A DNA stretch of 64,000 bases from Rhizobium sp. RCAM05350. Its GTDB lineage: Bacteria > Pseudomonadota > Alphaproteobacteria > Rhizobiales > Rhizobiaceae. The DNA is taken from positions 682,001 through 746,000 of the forward strand of contig CP087974.1 of NCBI GenBank assembly GCA_024426085.1, in the 5' to 3' direction. The stretch's first letter is position 1, and every line of letters starts with the position of its first letter. A program made the position numbers and the translations under genes. This document shows, piece after piece, positions 55,516-64,000 of this stretch. Below the pieces are notes generated by a model. It made no database searches. It was not told the DNA's origin and worked only from the letters and a program-made list of their open reading frames with translations.

Positions 55516-56567
55516 TGCCTCCCGATTTCTTCTGCCTGTTATGTGCCCGCACTGCTATTTCCACGATATCACGCAGGAAGTCACGCATGGGACGGGCCGG
55601 TATCGCCGTAACGTTCACCAGCGGGAATATCCGAGGCGACGCCGCTCATGGCAGCGATCTGTACGCGGTCGCCGATCTTGATATGACCGTTTACAGCCGC
55701 GGCTCCGCCGATCATGACACCATCGCCAATAACGGTGCTGCCGGCGATACCGACCTGGCTGACAATGCCGCAATGCCGGCCGATGCGGACATTGTGGCCG
55801 ATCTGAACCTGATTATCGATCTTCGTGCCTTCACCGATGACCGTATCATCCATCGTGCCACGGTCGATGGTCGTGTTGGCGCCGATCTCGACATTGTCCT
55901 GGATGATGACGCGGCCGATCTGGACGATCTTGATCATCCCGCCCTTGGGGCCTGGTGCGTAACCGAAGCCGTCCTGCCCGATGCGTGCGCCCGGATGGAT
56001 GATGACATTATTACCGACCAGCGCGCACAGGATGCTGGCACCGGCCGCAATCGTGCAGTCCCGGCCGATGCGCACGCCCGGACCGATCATTGCACCCGCA
56101 CCGATACGCGTTCCATCTCCGATCTCTGCACCTGCACCAATCACCGCCAGCGGTTCGACTTCGACATTGGTTTCCAGCCGTGCTTGTGGATCGATAACGG
56201 CTGCGGGCGAGATGCCGGCTTGCGAGAGATTGCGCGAGGGCCGCATCGCAATCTCGTGCAGATAGGTCCCCGCCAAGGCGAAGGCCGTATGGGCACGCGC
56301 TGTCAAAAGAACGGGAATATGAGCGGGAATGAGAGGCGCAAGGGCCTTGTCACAGACGATCGCGGTCGCCTGACAGGTTTCCAGTTCATCGTGGCTTTTG
56401 CGGGACAACATATAACATATGTCGCCCTCTTTCGCCCGATAGACCAGGGCGACCGACCGGACAAGCCGGTCGGCGGCTGATTTGTCTTCGAGCGACGCAC
56501 CGATCTGATCCGCCAAATCGCTCAGGCGGATCCCATCATGTGGCGGGAAGAACCAGTTATTTTCCAT
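55505..56567 (-). CDS. lpxD: UDP-3-O-acylglucosamine N-acyltransferase
   Basis: Third step of lipid A synthesis. About 355 residues: N-terminal uridine-binding domain ([20 protein letters not shown]) and a hexapeptide-repeat beta helix ([40 protein letters not shown]). The ORF ends early at 55581 because about two bases are missing near 55612; in the next frame the usual ending [19 protein letters not shown] continues to a TGA at 55505 that overlaps fabZ. Confidence 0.94.
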
Positions 56568-56615
56568 GGCCAACGCTCCAGAACAGTTTTGGCAGGCAGT
56601 TCTGGACTGCAAGGA

Positions 56616-58957
56616 TCAGAAGGACGACGAAATACCGAACTTGAGGTTCTGAACCTCGTCGTAGTCTTCCTTGGCAATCGGAAACGCATAGTCGACGCGT
56701 AGTGGACCAAAAGGCGATGCCCAGATCAGACCGAGACCGACGGATGCACGCAGAGCACTTCCTGTTCCACCTTTAGTGGTGTCTGTGGTACCCTTGTAGG
56801 TCAAGTCGACCTCATTGCCGTACAGCGTTCCGGCATCGGCAAAGATAGCGCCACGGAAGCCAGCATCCCGGGAAACAAATGGTAGAGGGAAGGTTGCTTC
56901 GGCAGACGCTGTGAAATACGTCGTTCCACCGAGAGCGTCGCCGTTCTGCATGCGCGGGCCTATGCCATTGCGCTCAAACCCGCGAATGTCGTTCTGACCC
57001 AGTTGGAACTGATCGAAGACTTCCATCTGGCCGCCTGTATTGAACACATGGCCCGCTCCCCCGGAAAGCGATGCGATAATGTCGGCATCGTCATTCACGG
57101 TGTAGTACCATTTCGCTTTCGCCGTCAGTTTGTAGAAATCAGACGTACCGCCAAGACCAGCATATTCTTGTGTCGCCGAAGCCAGAATACCCTCATGCGG
57201 CAAAGTCGAATCGTCAAGCGAATTGTAGCTCAGCGTCTGCGAAATTGACGAACGCGTCCACGGCGACCCCTCGACTACACGATCGTAGGGCGTCGACAAT
57301 TGAAAGCTGACCGTGGTAATCCATCTGCGTCAAATTGTAACGGAATGTCGTCGATACACGCTCGGTGATCGGCGCTGTTACACGCAGGCTGAAGCCCTTG
57401 TCCTCGTAGCTATAGTTGTCGTCGTCATAGTCGTTCTCGTTCTGGAAGATATCGAAACCGGCAGCGAGACGATAACCAAGGAAATAGGGCTCGGTGAACG
57501 AAACGTTGTAGGTACGGCTATCCTCGCCACGACCTGCGGCAAGACGGATGTACTGACCACGGCCGAGGAAGTTCTTTTCCTCGATCGACGCTTCCAGCAG
57601 GAAGCCGCCGCCGCTACCGGCCGAATAGCCGGCACCAATACCAGAACGAACCGGTCGACTGATCCTGCACATCGACGATCACGACGACGCGATCGGAAGC
57701 ACTACCAGGCTGGGTCGAGATATTGACGGCGGAGAAGTAACCAAGGGCGTCCAGGCGGCGCTTGGCCGTCGTGATCATTTCCTGGTTGAACGCATCACCT
57801 TCGCTCATGTCGAATTCGCGACGGATGACATAGTCACGCGTGCGCGTGTTGCCACGGATTTCGATGCGCTCGATATAGGCGCGCTCACCCTGATCGACGA
57901 GATAATCGACAGCGATCGTGCGGTTGCCAAAATCGTGGTTGCCGCGCGGCGTCACGCGAGCGAACGGATAGCCCTGCGACGCGACACGCTTGGAAATCGT
58001 GGAAATGCTGTCCTGAACGTCTTTTGCCTTGTAGATCGAACCTTCGGAGGTCTGCACGAGACCCTTCAATTCCTCGGCATTCACGCCTTCCACGGTCGAT
58101 TCTGACATTGACCGTTCCGAAGTCGTAGCGCTCACCTTCTTCGACGGTGATCGTTACCGTGTATTCGTTGGTGGCTTCATCCAGCACCGCATCCGAGGAC
58201 ACGACGCGGAAGTCGGCATAACCGCGGTTGTAGTAGAACTGGCGCAGCAGCTCTTCATCGGCGCGCAGCTTGTCGGCGTTATAAACGTCCTTGCGGTTCA
58301 GGAAGGAGAAGATCCCTGATTCCTTCGTCGAGATCACAGCCTCGAGACGACCATTGCTATAGGCATTATTGCCAACAAAATTGATCTTGGTAATCTTCGT
58401 ACGGTCGCCTTCATTGATGACGAAAGCCAGATTGACGCGACCTTCCGCGATCGGAACGACCTGCGTGGTCACAGTCACATCTTCGCGACCGATAGCGGAA
58501 TAGGCATCCTTGATTGACTGAATATCAGATTTGGCAGTCGCCTCACTGTAAGGGCCGAGCGAACGGGTCGCACGACAGCCTGCAGCTTGTCGTCCTTGAT
58601 CTTGCGGTTGCCGTTGAAAACGACCTGGTTGACGAGCTGATTCTCGCTCACGGTGACGACCAGCGTGCCACCGGAGACATTGATGCTGACATCAGAGAAG
58701 TAGCCCGTGGAATAAAGACGCTTTACGGAAGAATCGATATCGCCATTGCTGAAGCTTTTGCCAGGAACGATCGTGATGTTTGCACGGACCGTCTCGGGGC
58801 TGACGCGAGTAGCACCACGCACTTCGACACGGTTAATCGTTGCAGCTTCAGCGACGGTTGCACTTGCAAGCGTTACAATGCCAGACCCTGTTGCGACCAT
58901 GCTAGCAGACAGCGCAACCGCCGACACCGCGTTCAAAAATCTTGAACCAGCTTTCAT
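56616..58957 (-). CDS. bamA: Outer-membrane protein assembly factor BamA
   Basis: Inserts beta-barrel proteins into the outer membrane. About 780 residues: signal peptide, five POTRA domains (INRVEVRGATRVSPETVRAN; KINFVGNNAYSNGRLEAVIS; YIERIEIRGNTRTRDYVIRR) and a C-terminal barrel with the last strand ending LKFGISSSF. ATG 58957 precedes the signal peptide. Frame breaks near 58550, 58110, 57655 and 57290. Sits between rseP and lpxD, as in most proteobacteria. Confidence 0.95.
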
Positions 58958-59206
58958 AAATCTTACCTTCTTCCCAATGCCCTGCAGCGAACTCTGTACT
59001 GACTCGGTCACGGCTGCCGTTTTAACCGCTTTTCATATACAAGCAAGCCAGCTCGTTAATTTCTGTTTACTTCAATTGAAACCGTGTCCTAACGGCCACT
59101 ACAGAATTGCTTTATCGTAAACAATTCCTTTCGATCAACCCGTTGAATTTTCAACAAAGACGACCGCCCCTTCTGCACCTGCACTATCGCCACTGGCATC
59201 AAATAT

Positions 59207-60339
59207 CTAGCCTAAAAGCGAACTTATGTCGTTCCATGTGGCAAATACCATCAGCATCAGAACCATGGCAAAACCGATACGGAACGCAACGTCCTGCGTG
59301 CGTGGTCCTACCGGCTTTCCACGAACAGCCTCCACCGCATAAAACATCAGATGCCCCCCATCAAGTACGGGAACCGGCATTAGATTGAGAAGTCCAATGG
59401 AAACTGACAGAACCGCTGCAAGTTGCAGGACGGCGGCAACGCCGAGCGTCGCCATCTGGCCGGATGCCTGCGCAACACGAATCGGACCGCCCAACTGATC
59501 GGCCTTCATCCGGCCGGTCACCAGGTTTGCCAGATAATTGAATGTACCGGTCACGATATGCCAGCTTTCGACGGCACCCTGCCCCACGGCTTCGATCGGA
59601 CCAAAGGTCTCCAGCCGGAAATTGCCGGTTTCCTGGTTCGTCAGAATACCGATGATGCCGAGTTCCATCTTGTTGCCGAATTGGTCGGTGATTTCGGTGC
59701 GTTGGGGCACCATCGGCAGGTCCAGCAATTCACCCTTGCGCTTGATCTGGATGGTGATCGGCGTTTCCGGACGGATACTGACGTAACGGCGCACGTCGTC
59801 AAAGGTGGAGACATGCGTGCCGTCGATCGACACGAGCAGGTCGCCCGGCAAAACCCCCGCCTTGGCCGCGGCACTGTTTTCCTTGACCTCTGCGACGACC
59901 GGATCGGCGATCGGCTTGCCATAGATAGAAAAAAGCACGGCGAAGATCGCAATCGCGAGGATGAAATTGGCAATCGGTCCGGCAGCGACGGTGGCAGCGC
60001 GTTTCCACAGCTTGGCACCCAGAAAGGTACGATCCCGGTCCTCGGCGGAATATTGCTCAAGGCGACTGTAATCGGGAACACTCGCAGCATCCTCGTCGCC
60101 GAAGAATTTGACGTACCCTCCAAGTGGAACGGCGCAGACCTTCCACGCGTCCCGTGTTTGTCGGTATAGCCGAGCAATTCCGGACCGAAGCCGACGGAAA
60201 AGGCGAGAATGCGGATACCGGACCAGCGGCCAACCAGGTAGTGGCCCATCTCATGCACGAAGACGATCAGCGTCAGAACTGCCAAAAACGGCACGATATA
60301 GCCGAGAATGAAGTGAAGCATATCGGCCAGGTAAGCCAT
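59207..60339 (-). CDS. rseP: Site-2 intramembrane zinc protease RseP
   Basis: Cleaves membrane-bound anti-sigma factors and signal-peptide remnants. About 377 residues. Zinc site HExxH in VFVHEMGHYLVG within helix 1, a PDZ domain (AAAKAGVLPGDLLVSIDGTH) and the C-terminal MPVPVLDGGHL motif with the third ligand Asp. ATG 60339 starts MAYLADMLHFILGYIVPFLA. Frame breaks near 60140 and around 60060-59990 hide the region between TDKHGTR and FILAIAIF. 31 bases after cdsA. Confidence 0.93.
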
Positions 60340-60370
60340 GTGGTTCCTCGGATCAGGTATGCGGCGCCCT

Positions 60371-61208
60371 TTACGGCGCCAGCAGGATTGCCCCCAAGGG
60401 CACATTCTGTCCGCCGGTGTAAACGACTTGCACCAAAGCAATCAGAAGCGCGGCAAAACAGGCAAAAACAAGTCCATCGACCCGGTCCATGACGCCGCCA
60501 TGCCCCGGAATAAGCTTGCTCGAATCCTTCACGCCAAACCGGCGCTTGATATAGGATTCTGAACAGGTCGCCGATTTGGCTGGATACGGAGAGCGCCAGT
60601 GCCAGTAGCGGAATGCGCGCATCGTTCAGCGGAAAATAGCTCATGAAAACCGCTACACCCAAGTGATCACCCCACAAACCGTGCCGCCGATCGCACCGGA
60701 CCAGGTTTTTCCGGGAGAGATGCGCGGCGCCAGCTTCGGACCGCCGATCGCCCTTCCGGTGAAATAGGCAAGGATGTCGGTCGCCCAGACCACGGCGAAG
60801 ATGAAGATCATGGCGATCAGGCCGATATCGCCGTCGCCACGAATGGCCGAGAGCGAAATGCCCGTCAGGCCGGCATAGACGATACCGCCGGGCAGCCACC
60901 AGCTGCCACCTCGCAAGAACACCCAGAGGGCCACGATTGCCTGCAAACCCAGCCAGAACGAGCAGGGTGACATGGGCGCCGTCAAACAGGATGAGAGCGG
61001 CGATTACCGCCTGTGCCAGCCAGCCGAAAGCGTTGCCCTGGAAATCGCGCTCGGCAAGCCGGGTGATCGTCGACCATTCGTAATAGACGAGCACGGCAAT
61101 CGCCACAGACAGAAGCTCGAACACGGTTCCGCCGGCCCAGGTCGCACCCAGGGTAACTGCAGCCAGTACGATGCCGGAAATAATGCGCAGTCGCAGTTCG
61201 CTCTGCAT
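60371..61208 (-). CDS. cdsA: Phosphatidate cytidylyltransferase
   Basis: Makes CDP-diacylglycerol for phospholipid synthesis in the inner membrane. About 279 residues, polytopic. [20 protein letters not shown] at the start; the family signature region [19 protein letters not shown] near the C-terminus. Frame breaks near 60975, 60650 and 60565 divide it into ordered ORFs. The ATG overlaps the uppS stop (TGATG). Confidence 0.93.
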
Positions 61209-61952
61209 CAGGAACCAACCGCAAGCGTCGGCTGCGACAGACCACCGGATCGGCGTTCCCGCCCGGCATAGATTTTCAGAGCATTGAGGAAGACTTCGCG
61301 GTTGAAGTCCGGCCATAGCTCGGGGACAAATAACAATTCGGAATAGGCGGCCTGCCAGAGCAAGAAGTTCGACAACCGCTCTTCGCCGCTGGTGCGCAGA
61401 ACAAGATCGGGGTCGGGAATGCCTGCCGTATCGAGCTTGCTGGCAATGCGCTCCGGCGTGATCTGGTCGACCGTCAACCGCCCTTGAGCGACATCGACCG
61501 CCAGCGCTTGCATGGCGCGGGTCATTTCATCGTGGGAACCATAGTTGAATGCAATAACCAGCGTAATACCCGTGTTGTTGCGCGTCGTATCCTCCGCCTC
61601 CAGAAGCAGAGGCAGAATATCGCCGCGGAGATTGTTCTTGTCGCCGATCACCCGGATGCGAACGTTCTGGCGGTGCAAATCCGCCAGGTCACGCCGGATG
61701 AAGGCTTTGAGCAGTCCCATCAAATCGGAGACCTCGGCCTCAGGCCTGCTCCAGTTCTCCGAAGAGAAGGCAAAGAGCGTCAGGTAACGGATGCCGACCT
61801 CGCCGGCAGTGCGGACCGCCTCGCGCACCGCTTCCACACCCTTGCGATGTCCCATGGTCCGCGGAAGTCCGCGCTGAATTGGCCCAACGGCCGTTTCCAT
61901 CCATGATGATGGCAACATGCGTGGGAACATTTCTAGGCAATGGGTTTGACAT
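61208..61952 (-). CDS. uppS: Undecaprenyl diphosphate synthase
   Basis: Makes the C55 lipid carrier for peptidoglycan and polysaccharides. About 248 residues: [12 protein letters not shown] with the catalytic Asp, [35 protein letters not shown], and [20 protein letters not shown]. One frame break near 61888, just after NGRWA. ATG 61952 lies 36 bases after frr. Confidence 0.95.
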
Positions 61953-61988
61953 CGATGGTCCGAAAAACTGAGACTCGGAAAAGGCAGA

Positions 61989-62548
61989 CTAGACCTGCAT
62001 GATTTCCTTTTCCTTGTCGGCGAGCAAGCGGTCGATGTCGGAAATCATCTCATCAGTCATCTTCTGAACCTTTTCCGACTGGCTGCGGCTCACGTCCTGG
62101 CCGATGTCGCCGTCTTTTTCGGCTTTTTCAGGCTGTCCATGCCGTCGTGACGCACGTTGCGCACGGCGATCTTCGCCTTTTCGCTGTAGTCATGCGCGAC
62201 CTTTACCAGCGACTTGCGGCGTTCCTCGTTCAATTCCGGCAGTGGAATGCGCAGATTCTGCCCGTCAACGATCGGATTGAGGCCCAAATTCGATCTGCGG
62301 ATGGCGCGATCAACTGCGTTGACCATGGATTTGTCCCAGATCGTAACGCCCAGCATGCGTGACTCGGGAACGGTGATATTGGCAACCTGGTTCAGCGGCA
62401 CGCGCGACCCATAGGCCTCGACCATGACCGGATCGAGCACGTTGGCCGATGCGCGGCCGGTGCGCAGCGATGCGATATCGCTTTTGAATGCGTTGATGGC
62501 GCCATCCATTCGGCGCTTCAGGTCGTTCAGGTCAATACCTTCACTCAT
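61989..62548 (-). CDS. frr: Ribosome recycling factor
   Basis: Splits post-termination ribosomes with EF-G. About 186 residues: [59 protein letters not shown]. One G missing near 62117 (KKAEKDGD read as KKPKKTAT) ends the ORF early; the other frame continues to [20 protein letters not shown] and stops at 61989. Confidence 0.95.
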
Positions 62549-62595
62549 GGATCAAACTCCCGTTTTATCGAAGCGGCAAGCCGCCCTTGGACTGT

Positions 62596-63317
62596 TCAAT
62601 TGTCTGTTACGATGGTCGCCCGACCGCCGCCGGTCAAGATTTCCACGAACCCGCCCTTCTCGTGGATCGAAAAGACGATGATCGGGATGCTGTTTTCACG
62701 TGCCAGCGCCACGGCAGCAACGTCCATCACGGCCAGACCCTTTTGCAACACTTCGCTGTGGGTCAGGTGGTCGAACCGGGTCGCCGTCGGGTCCTTCTTC
62801 GGATCGGCGGTATAGATGCCGTCGACCTGCGTGCCCTTGAAGATCGCTTCCGCGCCCATCTCGGCGGCGCGCAAGGCGGCTGCCGAATCGGTGGTGAAGA
62901 ACGGATTGCCGGTACCGCCGGCAAAGATCACCACACGGCCGAGGGACAGATGGAAGAGCGTGGCGCGCTGCGAGAAACTCTCGCAGATTTCCGGCATGGC
63001 GATGGCAGAGAGCACGACGGTATCCACATCGAGCTTGCGCAGCGAGGTCGCCAGCGCCAAAGCGTTGATGATGGTCGCCAGCATGCCCATGTGGTCGCCG
63101 GTGACCCGGTCGCCACCCTTCGACGCTACGGCAACGCCGCGAAAAATGTTTCCACCTGCCGACGACGACGCCGACTTCAACGCCCATGGCGCGCTTCGGC
63201 GATGTCCGAGGCAATCCGGTCGGCGACCACGACATCGATCCCGAACCCCTGATTGCCCATGAGTGCTTCGCCAGAAGCTTTCAGCAGCACACGTTTGTAG
63301 AGAGGTTCGGCCGACAT
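62596..63317 (-). CDS. pyrH: UMP kinase
   Basis: Phosphorylates UMP to UDP; amino-acid-kinase fold, hexamer, allosterically regulated. About 240 residues: [66 protein letters not shown]. Frame breaks near 63185 and 63150 flank MGVEVGVVV. 47 bases before frr, 190 bases after tsf. Confidence 0.95.
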
Positions 63318-63453
63318 CGTCACTCCTGTCCAAGAAGGCACACATGCGAGATGGTGCATAAAACTGATCTGTTCATCCCGGCGCGGCCGATATCACCCCG
63401 GATGATCTCCGAAGGAGTCTGCGCCAATGTGATGATGATGCCGGATACACGAA

Positions 63454-63483
63454 GGGCACCGCGTTGTCACGCGATGCCCTTTT
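63454..63483 (-). terminator. Hairpin between tsf and pyrH
   Basis: GGGCACCGCG / CGCGATGCCC inverted repeat around TTGTCA. The T run (T4) is on the plus-strand side; on the minus strand only TTC follows. It may attenuate readthrough from tsf into pyrH or act as a 3' stabiliser. Confidence 0.4.
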
Positions 63484-63507
63484 GTTTTCCCAATCAGGAT
63501 GAAGAAA

Positions 63508-64000
63508 TCAACCCTTGGCGACAGCTGCAACTTCAGCTGCGAAGTCGGTTTCTTCCTTTTCGACGCCTTCGCCGAGAAGAAGGCGGGCCATGCCGACAAC
63601 TTCGATCGGGGCGCCAACAGTCTTTTCAGCTTCCTTGACAGCAGCTTCGACAGTCAGGTCTGGGTTCATGACGAAAGCCTGCGACAGAAGGGCGACTTCT
63701 TCGAAAAACTTGCGCATGCGGCCATCAACCATCTTTTCGATGATCGCTTCCGGCTTGCCGGATCTGCGGGCCTGCTCGATGAAGATGTTGCGCTCGCGCT
63801 CGGCGACGGCCGCGTCAACTTCCGTCGAACGGATGGCCAGCGGGTTGGTCGCTGCAATGTGCATGGCAACCTGGCGGCCGATGGCGTTCAGGGCATCCTT
63901 GTCGCCGGTCGACTTCAGCGCGACGAGAACGCCGAGCTTGCCGAGGCCGTCAGCAACGGAATTGTGGATGTAGGTAGCAACAACGCCGTCTTCGACCGAC
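63508..64000 (-). CDS. tsf: Elongation factor Ts, 5' end outside window
   Basis: Nucleotide exchange factor for EF-Tu. The C-terminal 163 residues are present and in frame to the right edge: [40 protein letters not shown], and the end [18 protein letters not shown]. The gene order tsf-pyrH-frr is conserved widely. Confidence 0.95.
   Translation of the reverse strand, partial: SVEDGVVATYIHNSVADGLGKLGVLVALKSTGDKDALNAIGRQVAMHIAATNPLAIRSTEVDAAVAERERNIFIEQARRSGKPEAIIEKMVDGRMRKFFEEVALLSQAFVMNPDLTVEAAVKEAEKTVGAPIEVVGMARLLLGEGVEKEETDFAAEVAAVAKG

Overview
The window is a stretch of core chromosome from a member of the Rhizobiaceae (Rhizobium / Agrobacterium / Neorhizobium relatives). This rests on protein content and gene order: an exoR gene of the sinorhizobial type, a fused secDF, a PopZ-family gene beside valS, paired 47-residue DUF1127 proteins next to CCUCC-loop small RNAs, and the orders dgt-argS-SPOR-nagZ-scpA-scpB-tatABC-serS-surE-pcm and tsf-pyrH-frr-uppS-cdsA-rseP-bamA-lpxD-fabZ-lpxA-lpxI-lpxB. 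I see no insertion sequence, prophage, CRISPR array or integrated element.

Layout. 1-9,100: the end of radC, corA, sthA, tig, a tRNA-Leu(UAG), a DUF2157/GDYXXLXY membrane pair, then a regulatory island with two tandem cuckoo-type small RNAs and two DUF1127 genes. 9,200-18,100: trmFO, an unknown anchored protein, and the operon yajC-secDF-Mth938 gene-phytoene-synthase-like gene, followed by a DUF815 ATPase facing a LysM/M23 lipoprotein. 18,400-31,700: an unknown gene, then one long leftward array (argS, SPOR protein, nagZ, scpA, scpB, tatABC, serS, surE, pcm). 31,800-39,100: dgt, erpA, cls, xthA, exoR and a FadL-type porin. 39,200-47,800: valS, popZ, tolC, a second pcm, a PagL-like gene and exbBD. 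48,000-52,100: comEC and gltA. 52,170-64,000: the envelope and translation cluster from lpxB back to tsf, which runs off the right edge.

How the genes work together. Much of the window builds or serves the envelope: export (yajC-secDF, tatABC), lipid A (lpxA, lpxB, lpxD, lpxI, PagL-like), fatty acids and phospholipids (fabZ, cdsA, cls), outer-membrane assembly and efflux (bamA, rseP, tolC, FadL), peptidoglycan (uppS, nagZ, M23 and SPOR proteins) and envelope signalling (exoR). The rest is translation, nucleotide and chromosome housekeeping.

The dominant oddity is technical. About 36 of the roughly 55 protein genes are split between reading frames by one- or two-base indels, many of them inside homopolymer runs, including many that are usually indispensable (serS, argS, valS, bamA, secDF, lpxB, lpxD, cdsA, uppS, frr, pyrH). 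Protein similarity continues across each break in another frame. This looks like sequencing or assembly error, not gene decay, so these genes are annotated as full-length CDS with the break positions noted. The best biological leads are the cuckoo RNA / DUF1127 island with its repeated promoter-like element, and the coupling of two complex-I-assembly-factor-like genes to the Sec operon. I found no clearly undescribed multi-gene system.
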